Assembly (NCBI GenBank): GCA_041662785.1
Contig: JBAZRW010000009.1
Coordinates: 1-45,620 of the forward strand
DNA length: 45,620 bases
Source of the DNA: Bdellovibrionales bacterium
GTDB lineage: Bacteria > Pseudomonadota > Alphaproteobacteria > UBA9219
Direction: 5' to 3'
This document shows positions 9,307 through 15,564 of the stretch, piece after piece. The notes beneath the pieces were generated by a model that worked only from the letters and a program-made list of their open reading frames with translations, made no database searches and had not been told where the DNA came from. A program made the position numbers and the translations under genes. Position 1 is the stretch's first letter; the number at the start of each line of letters is the position of its first letter.

Positions 9307-10002
9307 TTAGAAATTCCGGTACGCCAGCGCAAATCCCCTCGGGGATGGGATGACCGTAAGGTCTAAGGCGCGTTCTGGCTTAGCGACATTGCCGATGGTT
9401 TTATCGCCCGTCGAGGCGACGTTTTGGATATAGTACGTCCCGCGATAGCCTGCCGTATCCAAAAACGCGATCATCCACGCCAAGTCTTTTTCATCCAGCA
9501 AGTCGGGATGAACCGTCGTGCGGATTTCAAAAGTGATGGCAGAAGCCGCCGCCTCTATCAACAGTCCCAGACTTTGCGTAAACGGCTCCCATAATTTGGC
9601 TGTGCCGACCAACTTTTCTGCTTTTTCTGGTGGGCATTTGAAGTCCATGGCGACGTAATCCGCAAGCCCCTCGTCCAGCAGCCCACGCAGCACTTCGGGG
9701 CGCGAGCCGTTGGTATCCAACTTGATTTTAAAGCCCATCGTCTTTACGCGGCGCATCAGATCGGGCAGCCCCGCATACAGCGTCGCCTCACCGCCCGAAA
9801 ACACAACGGCGCTGAGTTTACCAATGCGCTTTTCAAGAAAAGAGATGATCTCGTCGTCCTCTTTCTCGCCTTTCCCCAAAACGATGTTGGGGTTATGGCA
9901 ATACGCGCAACGCATATTGCACCCCGCCACCCAAACGATGCAGGACATCTCATTCGGATAATCGAGGAGGGAGAACGGGGTTATGTCGTAAAGAGAAGGC
10001 AT
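9307..10002 (-). CDS. nrdG: Anaerobic ribonucleotide reductase activating protein (radical SAM)
   Basis: NrdG uses S-adenosylmethionine and a [4Fe-4S] cluster to install the glycyl radical on NrdD. The 231-residue product has the radical-SAM motif CNMRCAYC (Cys28, Cys32, Cys35), followed by the SAM-binding GGEATLY segment, VKTMGFKIKLDTNG and a DYVAMDFKCP strand. It is longer than E. coli NrdG (about 154 residues) and belongs to the longer NrdG/PflA-like type common beside nrdD. The ATG at 10002 gives the expected MPSLYDITPFSLLDYP start. It lies 108 nt downstream of nrdD on the same strand, which supports the partner assignment. Confidence 0.93.
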   Translation of the reverse strand: MPSLYDITPFSLLDYPNEMSCIVWVAGCNMRCAYCHNPNIVLGKGEKEDDEIISFLEKRIGKLSAVVFSGGEATLYAGLPDLMRRVKTMGFKIKLDTNGSRPEVLRGLLDEGLADYVAMDFKCPPEKAEKLVGTAKLWEPFTQSLGLLIEAAASAITFEIRTTVHPDLLDEKDLAWMIAFLDTAGYRGTYYIQNVASTGDKTIGNVAKPERALDLTVIPSPRGFALAYRNF

Positions 10003-10110
10003 GTCCAGAGTCCAGAGTTCAGAGTTCGATGATTGGAGCGTCAAAAGAGAAAGGGGGAAAGGGTTATTTTCCCTTCCCCCCCCTAAACTCTGAGTTCCGA
10101 TCTCTGAACT
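10003..10110 (-). other. nrdD-nrdG intergenic segment with two nested inverted repeats
   Basis: The 108-nt gap can fold twice. An outer pair, AGAGTTCAGAG near 10013 and CTCTGAACTCT at 10102-10112, brackets an inner G/C-only pair, GGGGGAAAGGG and CCCTTCCCCC, around a TTATTTT loop (about 10051-10080). On the minus-strand transcript this gives a large stem between the reductase and its activase. It may act as a processing site, a stabiliser or a partial terminator that keeps NrdG below NrdD. That role is inference; the complementarity is direct. Confidence 0.5.
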
Positions 10111-12126
10111 CTAGTTGCAGCAACCTGTTGTGCAGGTGTGATGTTTGCGGATAGCGTCCTCGGTGAAGTGGACGCGCTCACGATGTTCACCCTTCTTGCC
10201 GATGTTAAAGCTGTCCACGGGACGGAAGTAGCCCATCACGCGAGTCCAGACCTGTGTCGTTTCACCGCAATGCGGGCATGTGGGTTGTTCGCCCTTCAGA
10301 TAGCCATGCTCATCGCAGACCGAAAAGACTGGCGTGATCGTGATATAAGGCAGCTGATAGTTGGTCAAAACCGCCTTCACGAACTGACGGCACGAGTCCG
10401 CGGTATCCAGCTTTTCGTTCATGTACATGTGCAAAACTGTGCCGCCCGTGTACTTGCATTGCAGCTTGTTTTGCAGGTCCAAGGCTTCGAACGGATCCTC
10501 GGTGCAGCTGGCGGGAAGCTGGCTGCTGTTCGTGTAGTAGATGTTCGGGCCGCTGCCGGACTGCTTGATGCCGGGGAAGCGTTTTAAATCTTCCTTGGCA
10601 AAGCGATACGTTGCGCCTTCAGCGGGAGAGGCTTCCAGATTGTACAGGTTGCCTGACTCTTCTTGATAGGTGCGCAGACGGGCGCGGATATGATCCAAAA
10701 GGCGCAGCGTGAGCGCAATGCCTTCTTGGTCGGTCATGTCGTGCTTACCGTCCGTGAAGTTTTCAATCATCTCGTTCATGCCATTGACGCCAATGGTGCT
10801 GAAGTGATTGCGGAAGCTTGACAGATAACGGCGGCTATAGGGATACAGGCCGCGTTCGAACATTTCGTTCACAAAGACGCGCTTTTTTTCTAGCGTGCTT
10901 TTGGCCATATCCATCAGGCGTTCGATCTCGGCGATCAAGCCCGTCTCGTTGCCCTTAAACTTGTGGCCAAGACGCGCCATGTTCAGCGTGACAACACCGA
11001 TGGAGCCCGTCATTTCGGCAGAGCCAAACAGGCCGTTGCCGCGCTTTTGAAGCTCGCGTAAGTCCAGTTGCAAGCGGCAGCACATCGAGCGCACCGCGTT
11101 GGGCTTATAGGCTTCGGGGTTCTCAATCAGTTTGCCGTTTTCGTCCAGCTTATATTGGCTACCAATAAAGTTCTGGAAGTACGAGCTTCCCACCTTGGCG
11201 GCGTTTTCAAAGATCGCATCGGCGATTTTGTTATTCCAGTCGAACTGCTCGGTGATGTTGACCGTTGGAATCGGGAATGTGAAGGGTTGGCCTGTGCTGT
11301 CGCCCTCTGTCATTACGTCATAGTAGGCGAGGATGATGCGCTCCATCTCTGGAACAAAGTCGGCATAGGTCATTTCCGACAGATTTTTCAGCTCAGGACG
11401 ACGGTATTTCGCCAACGCAAAGAGCCTGTCCGCCTCGCCTGACTTCAGGCTGGCAAAAAGATGCTCGCCACGCGCCATCGGCATCTGGGGCTTCAAATCG
11501 TCGGGAACCGTGATGTCGAGCGTCACGTTCGTAAAGGGCGACTGCCCCCAACGTGCCGGAACATTCAGGTTATAGACAAATTGGCGGATCGCCTTGCGGA
11601 TTTCGGCGTCATCCAATTGATCGCGGAAAACATAAGGAGCCAGATAGGTATCAAACGACGAGAAAGCCTGAGCGCCAGCCCATTCGGACTGCAAGATGCC
11701 AAGGAAGTTGGCCATCTGGCCCAAGGCCTCGCGGAAGTGGCGGGGAGGACGTGAGGACACGCGACCCGTGACGCCATTAAAGCCTTCGCTAAGAAGTTGA
11801 CGCAGACTCCAACCCGCGCAGTAACCAGCAAGGCTGTCCAGATCGTGGATGTGATAATCGCCCTCGCGGTGCGCCGCACCCTCTTCTTGCGTATAGACCT
11901 GATCCAACCAGAAATTGGCGATCACTTTGCCCGCAAGGTTGTTGACGAGGCCAGCATGGCTATAGCCGACATTGGCGTTGGCGTTGATGCGCCAATCGGA
12001 CTTAGAGAGATACTCGTCCACAGACTCAGAACAATTGATTTTTGTTCCCGTATTTTGTTGTTCTTGATCCGACGAAGCAGGACGCGGTTCAAACGGGATA
12101 ACTTGAGCTGTAGCGAGATCGAGCAT
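10111..12126 (-). CDS. nrdD: Anaerobic (class III) ribonucleoside-triphosphate reductase
   Basis: NrdD reduces ribonucleotides to deoxyribonucleotides without oxygen, using a glycyl radical. The 671-residue product has the core motifs: GDYHIHDLD, WGQSPFTNVTLD, RSMCCRLQLDLRELQKRGNG, a zinc region with VCDEHGYLKGE and CPHC (Cys617, Cys620), and RVMGY whose Gly632 is the expected radical site. The C-terminal tail is Cys-rich (TCTTGCCN). It seems to lack the N-terminal ATP-cone of E. coli NrdD (712 residues), because the reductase core begins within about 40 residues. The start ATG follows a GGGGGGA site. NrdR-type and FNR-type boxes lie in its promoter region. Confidence 0.95.
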   Translation of the reverse strand: MLDLATAQVIPFEPRPASSDQEQQNTGTKINCSESVDEYLSKSDWRINANANVGYSHAGLVNNLAGKVIANFWLDQVYTQEEGAAHREGDYHIHDLDSLAGYCAGWSLRQLLSEGFNGVTGRVSSRPPRHFREALGQMANFLGILQSEWAGAQAFSSFDTYLAPYVFRDQLDDAEIRKAIRQFVYNLNVPARWGQSPFTNVTLDITVPDDLKPQMPMARGEHLFASLKSGEADRLFALAKYRRPELKNLSEMTYADFVPEMERIILAYYDVMTEGDSTGQPFTFPIPTVNITEQFDWNNKIADAIFENAAKVGSSYFQNFIGSQYKLDENGKLIENPEAYKPNAVRSMCCRLQLDLRELQKRGNGLFGSAEMTGSIGVVTLNMARLGHKFKGNETGLIAEIERLMDMAKSTLEKKRVFVNEMFERGLYPYSRRYLSSFRNHFSTIGVNGMNEMIENFTDGKHDMTDQEGIALTLRLLDHIRARLRTYQEESGNLYNLEASPAEGATYRFAKEDLKRFPGIKQSGSGPNIYYTNSSQLPASCTEDPFEALDLQNKLQCKYTGGTVLHMYMNEKLDTADSCRQFVKAVLTNYQLPYITITPVFSVCDEHGYLKGEQPTCPHCGETTQVWTRVMGYFRPVDSFNIGKKGEHRERVHFTEDAIRKHHTCTTGCCN

Positions 12127-12210
12127 GCATTCCCCCCAAGGACTTCTTGTTGAAGTCGTTTAGTATTTTTGTGTGCACCCACAAGATGAGGGTGGCTTGA
12201 GATCATTTAA

Positions 12211-12226
12211 ACACAAAATGTAGTGT
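12211..12226 (-). promoter_or_regulatory. NrdR box upstream of nrdD
   Basis: The sequence ACACAAAATGTAGTGT matches the NrdR-box consensus acaCwAtATaTwGtgt at 14 of 16 positions and keeps the palindromic ACAC...GTGT ends. NrdR represses ribonucleotide reductase genes when dATP is high. The box begins 85 nt upstream of the nrdD ATG. If the neighbouring FNR site activates from -41.5, the box covers about -13 to -28, where a repressor would block RNA polymerase. Confidence 0.75.
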
Positions 12227-12232
12227 GGTCTA

Positions 12233-12246
12233 TTGATCTATGTCAA
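12233..12246 (-). promoter_or_regulatory. FNR-type box upstream of nrdD
   Basis: TTGATCTATGTCAA matches the FNR consensus TTGAT-N4-ATCAA at 9 of 10 defined positions. It is centred 113 nt from the nrdD ATG. A class II position (-41.5) would put the transcript start near 12198, with a weak TTAAAT -10 sequence at 12205-12210 on the minus strand. The -10 assignment is uncertain; the box itself is clear. Confidence 0.72.
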
Positions 12247-12522
12247 GTTTAAACAAAAAGATTGGTTAATGGAGATGACCAAAGATTAACCCCTAATTGC
12301 CACGATTATGACATGATTCAACCTATCAGCCTATTGGTACGGATTCGTATCAATCGCTGAACTCTTAATAGCACAAAAGGAGTCAAAAATAAATCGACCA
12401 ACAGCCAAGGAAGGGACGAATTCTGGGGATGGAACTGGGGGTAAAAAGGGGAGAGGTGGCCTACAAGGATATGCCGTCATAACGCCTTATCCCCATCAAA
12501 AACAGTTGTATTGTAAGGGTGT

Positions 12523-13608
12523 TTAGGGGATCGAAACGAAACTTTTGCCTTCTTTTCCATGATAAAAGCCATTGATGAATGTGACTGATTCCATAAGGGT
12601 TTTCAAAGAGCTAAGAGCCGATTCGGGGTCGATCAGGGCGTCCAGAAAATTGCGATAGATCCGACTCACGCTCACCATGTCGCAATTTTGAGGCGAAAGG
12701 CGGAAATGCGTGACGCCAGCCTCTGCCATCTCGTGCATTTCATTCAATAATACAACATAGCCGCGCGTAAGGGTTTGCGTGCCGTTGACACTCAAAATGG
12801 GCTGTCCCGTGATGGTGTCGACATCAAGACCATCGGGATCGTTCTCGCAAACCTTGCGGCAATGATCTTTATCTCGGCCATGGGCGCGGGCGTGATAGCA
12901 TCGCATCGAGAGTGCCAAAGACTGCCGCCCAGAGACTTGGACTTCGGTTTGAAGAGATTCAATCGGATGGGGTTTAGGCGATTGGTTGGCATAAACACAG
13001 TCGTCATCCCGCTGAAAAGCGGGATCCAGCTGCGCGTCGTCCGCCGCGCATAAGAGTCTTTTGCCGCGCAGACGCGCGGCGCTGGATACCGGCCTTCGCC
13101 GGTATGACGGTGGTGTTTGCGTCGCGTCCGCTCCTCGCAATGACGACGAATAATTAGCCAACGTCCCAATCGCCTTGCCCGACATCTCTGAGGCAAAAAC
13201 GACACGCACCGCGCCACGGGCGGCCATAGCCGCCAACGTGCCTTCGTTCATCACGTTGATCATGGGGCCAACAATAAAAGGTTTCCCCTTCAAAAGCTGC
13301 AAGGCCGACACGTCGTTGGCCTCAACAAGGCGATCGCCTGATGCCTTTTCGCGCAGGGCTTCCATCTCTCGCGGCAAGGTCAGCAACGCCAGCGAAGACA
13401 CGACGACCTGCTTGCCCGCTTTTTCCAGTCTTTCGAGAACCTCATCAAGGTAAGGATTGAAAAAAGGCTCGCGCTTTGAGCACACGACTTCACCCACATA
13501 AACGCAATCAATAGGGGCTTCATCCGCAATGCGGAAATAGAAATCCCGCTTCTTTTCCGGTGGCCAATTATAGAATAACGGCCCAAGGGTGAGTTTAGCT
13601 GAGGGCAT
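12523..13608 (-). CDS. ubiV: UbiV, oxygen-independent ubiquinone hydroxylation protein, with a repeat-encoded insert
   Basis: UbiV works with UbiU, both U32-family [4Fe-4S] proteins, to hydroxylate the ubiquinone ring without oxygen. The product shows KLTLGPLFYNWP, YVGEVVCSKREPFFNPY, then the cluster region RCYHARAHGRDKDHC followed by RKVC. The candidate ligands are Cys43, Cys237, Cys250 and Cys254; the last three have the same spacing (13, 4) as I recall for E. coli UbiV. The first gap is about 53 residues longer. The excess is encoded by a palindromic repeat at 13002-13147 (about residues 154-203), in frame and without a stop. The start ATG at 13608 overlaps the ubiU stop (TAATG), with AGAAGGG 9 nt upstream. 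Whether the protein still works is unknown. Confidence 0.9.
   Translation of the reverse strand: MPSAKLTLGPLFYNWPPEKKRDFYFRIADEAPIDCVYVGEVVCSKREPFFNPYLDEVLERLEKAGKQVVVSSLALLTLPREMEALREKASGDRLVEANDVSALQLLKGKPFIVGPMINVMNEGTLAAMAARGAVRVVFASEMSGKAIGTLANYSSSLRGADATQTPPSYRRRPVSSAARLRGKRLLCAADDAQLDPAFQRDDDCVYANQSPKPHPIESLQTEVQVSGRQSLALSMRCYHARAHGRDKDHCRKVCENDPDGLDVDTITGQPILSVNGTQTLTRGYVVLLNEMHEMAEAGVTHFRLSPQNCDMVSVSRIYRNFLDALIDPESALSSLKTLMESVTFINGFYHGKEGKSFVSIP
13002..13147. repeat. Palindromic repeat family B inserted inside ubiV
   Basis: The block opens CGTCATCCCGCTGAAAAGCG and contains CCAGCTGCGCGTCGTCCGCC, its near complement GCCGCGCAGACGCGCGGC, and a closing hairpin GGCCTTCGCC before GGTATGACGG. 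It ends with a half unit (CGCTCCTCGCAATGACGACG). The core matches the intergenic copy at 32373-32510. It is read through on the minus strand as part of UbiV. Insertion of palindromic elements into genes in frame is known from Rickettsia; this element is not necessarily the same family. Confidence 0.85.
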
Positions 13609-14606
13609 TATCGCCATCCCTTCTGATACGCGCCAAGGGTTTGCTGCCCCCCTTCGGCAAGTTGATGCAGTGCGCCTGTATCAATATCGGTTTCGCCAGC
13701 CGCAAGAGCATCCAAAACGTGCCGAAAGGAACTGACGACCTGCGTGACGTAGGCGCGCGAGCGTTGCCGTCCCTCGATCTTCAGCGCCGTCACTCCCGCC
13801 GCTTTCAGTTGTGGCAAAATATCGATCACGTTCCAGCCCACCGGTTCCTCAAACAAATAAGAAGGTTGCCCCAGCGCCACATAGCGCCCTTTGCATGGCG
13901 TGGGATAGGAAGCAGCCTCATCCTTGCCAAAGCGGTTGAGCGTCACGTCACCAAGGCAGGCAAGGCGGCAGCCGCCCTCTTCTTCCTTATAGGCGACATG
14001 GCTGGCGGGGGCACAAGCGCCCGCGTGGCTGGGCGACAAGCCCGTCATGTAGGAGGATAGGAAGCACCTGCCCTCGGACATGGTGCCGACGCTGCCAAAG
14101 CAGAAAACTTCCGTTTCGATGCGGATTTCGCCGATAATCGCGGCCACTTCCTCTACCGACAAAACACGCGGCAAAACGACGCGTTTGATGTCGAAATTGT
14201 CACGATAAAAGGCGATAGAAAGCGGGTTTGAAGCCGCCGCTTGCACCGATAAATGCCGCCTTAGGTTCTGATGCTTGCGCGTGGCGTAATCCAAAAGGCC
14301 AATGTCAGCCATGATCACGGCATCCGCGCCTATCGCCGCCGCGTTGTCGATGGCCGCATGCCACGGCTCTGGCTCGCCCGCGAGGGGAAAGGTGTTGATG
14401 GCGACCAGCAGCTTGCGCCCGCGTTCGTGGGCATAGGCTGCGCCTTCGGCCATTTCCTCAACATCGAAGTTAAGGCCCGGATAATTGCGCGCGTTCGTAG
14501 CATCGCGGAAGCCGCAATAGACCGTATCCGCGCCCGCATCGATGGCAGCGCGAAGCGCGGCGGGCGTTCCCGCAGGGCAAACAAGTTCAAGATACGGAGG
14601 TTTCAT
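13608..14606 (-). CDS. ubiU: UbiU, oxygen-independent ubiquinone hydroxylation protein (U32 family)
   Basis: UbiU is the partner of UbiV in anaerobic ubiquinone synthesis. The 332-residue product starts KPPYLELVCPAGTPAALRAA, typical of U32 proteins, with ADTVYCGFRD and a cluster region TMSEGRCFLSSYMTGLSP, GACAP and TPCKGRY (Cys181, Cys198, Cys238). The fourth ligand is less clear. In the E. coli protein, as I recall it, a Cys stands seven residues before the GRC cysteine; here that position is Gly174 and the nearest Cys is 169. Genes ubiT, ubiU and ubiV overlap in that order, indicating one operon. The ATG at 14606 has AGAGGG upstream. Confidence 0.92.
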   Translation of the reverse strand: MKPPYLELVCPAGTPAALRAAIDAGADTVYCGFRDATNARNYPGLNFDVEEMAEGAAYAHERGRKLLVAINTFPLAGEPEPWHAAIDNAAAIGADAVIMADIGLLDYATRKHQNLRRHLSVQAAASNPLSIAFYRDNFDIKRVVLPRVLSVEEVAAIIGEIRIETEVFCFGSVGTMSEGRCFLSSYMTGLSPSHAGACAPASHVAYKEEEGGCRLACLGDVTLNRFGKDEAASYPTPCKGRYVALGQPSYLFEEPVGWNVIDILPQLKAAGVTALKIEGRQRSRAYVTQVVSSFRHVLDALAAGETDIDTGALHQLAEGGQQTLGAYQKGWR

Positions 14607-15132
14607 GAACCCTCTTCATTCGTTCATAAAGGCGCGATCCCAGCGTATCCGCCAACGATAAGAAAAAGCCAGCCGATTTCGCGAAAGGCCCAAAAAGCGA
14701 CAGGATTTCGGCCATAAGATCGATTTCCTCGCGGTCTAACGTATTGCGAAGGCCAACGATTACAGACGTATCCCCCACAACCTGTATAGCGCGGGAGAAA
14801 AAGAGCGTGTCGCCATCCGCCTGCCCCTCCATCATCGCGATCAAGTCCTGAAGCGAGCCTGTGATCGTGGCATCGGCTTGGCACTGTTCGTGAGGGGTAA
14901 GGACAGAAAAGGTCACAGGCGCTTGCCCCAGCGTCAGGGCAAAACGATAAGGCGTGTCCGTCGGCGCAAAGATCACAACAGCTTCGCTCAACCGCGCGAG
15001 GTTAGCGAACAGCTTGGGGTGGCGCCTGCGGATACGCTGCACGACGATTTCAGTCGTTCGCGCGACGAGAAGCGGCGGCGCGGCCATAAGCGCCATTTTC
15101 GCCAATGGCAAAGGAAAGGATCGTTTTTTCAT
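14587..15132 (-). CDS. ubiT: UbiT, SCP2-domain lipid-binding protein for anaerobic ubiquinone synthesis
   Basis: UbiT is the accessory factor of UbiU and UbiV; its SCP2 fold is thought to hold the polyprenyl intermediate. The 181-residue product has a hydrophobic, basic N-terminus (FPLPLAKMALMAAPPLLVAR) and an SCP2-like core with FALTLGQAPVTFSVL, DATITGSLQDLIAMMEGQAD, GDTLFFSRAIQVVGDT and GLRNTLDREEIDL. I used the ATG at 15132 rather than the TTG one codon earlier; no strong ribosome site precedes either. It overlaps ubiU by 20 nt. Identification rests on the SCP2 motifs and on the neighbours. Confidence 0.88.
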   Translation of the reverse strand: MKKRSFPLPLAKMALMAAPPLLVARTTEIVVQRIRRRHPKLFANLARLSEAVVIFAPTDTPYRFALTLGQAPVTFSVLTPHEQCQADATITGSLQDLIAMMEGQADGDTLFFSRAIQVVGDTSVIVGLRNTLDREEIDLMAEILSLFGPFAKSAGFFLSLADTLGSRLYERMKRVHETSVS

Positions 15133-15169
15133 CAAAGAACCATAGCAGAGTTTATAAGACCTTCAAAAT

Positions 15170-15475
15170 AGGTGTCATCCGTCATCCTTATCTCGTCATC
15201 CCAAGACCCCGCTACGCCAAGGCTTCGCAGGGCAGGCATTTTCTCTTCGCCCTCTTGGGCTTCGCGGAGCAGGTAGCGGATGGCGCGCAAGCGTCAGACG
15301 CTCCCCTCTCGTCATCCCGCACAGCGGATGGCGCGCAAGCGCCAGACGCGTGATGCGGGATCCACAGAGGACTGGGGGCGATACGGCGGTTTTTGGCGGC
15401 AAGAAATGAGCTTTCAACTGGGTCCCGCATCTACGCCTTGCGCTATGCACAAGGCTTCGTGCGGGATGACGGAAG
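15170..15475. repeat. Composite block of degenerate palindromic repeats
   Basis: This stretch between ubiT and the FNR-like gene is made of repeat pieces. CGTCATCCC occurs at two places, and GCGGGATCCACAG is answered further on by GTCCCGCATC and TGCGGGATGACGG. A direct duplication of about 27 bp (AGCGGATGGCGCGCAAGCG plus CAGACGC, one mismatch) occurs near 15273 and 15324. No real gene lies here; the open frames on both strands are by-products of the repeats. Confidence 0.75.
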
Positions 15476-15509
15476 GGCTTATTATCGAAAATACAGCTTG
15501 CCTCATGTC

Positions 15510-15523
15510 TTGATATAGATCAA
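15510..15523 (+). promoter_or_regulatory. Perfect FNR box upstream of the FNR-like gene
   Basis: TTGATATAGATCAA is a perfect match to TTGAT-N4-ATCAA. It is centred about 48 nt before the TTG start of the regulator gene. That is too close for ordinary class II activation of a leader with a ribosome site, so autorepression or another promoter layout is more likely. It could also serve the divergent ubiT operon, about 380 nt away across the repeat block. Confidence 0.85.
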
Positions 15524-15564
15524 GAATAATGACTATTCCAACCACCTTATAAAAAGGCTTTCCT

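Larger units (their letters stand above)
12127..12522. other. Intergenic region carrying the nrdD promoter
   Basis: This 396-nt gap separates the nrdD start from the ubiV stop. The nrdD-proximal 120 nt hold the NrdR-like and FNR-like sites listed separately. An NrdR half-site (TTTTGTGT, ending near 12174) lies closer to nrdD. From about 12250 to 12522 I see no gene, clear hairpin terminator or repeat. Confidence 0.6.

Noticed and set aside
10138..10587. 149-codon plus-strand frame opposite nrdD
   Set aside because: It lies antisense to the strongly conserved C-terminal part of nrdD, including the glycyl-radical site; it is a shadow.
12159..12174. Possible second NrdR box closer to nrdD
   Set aside because: Only the right half (TTTTGTGT) fits and the distance to the clear box is 52 bp rather than the usual spacing of about three helical turns.
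15196..15513. Open frames of 70-85 codons on both strands between ubiT and the FNR-like gene
   Set aside because: They are made of palindromic repeat sequence, overlap each other on both strands and have no ribosome sites.
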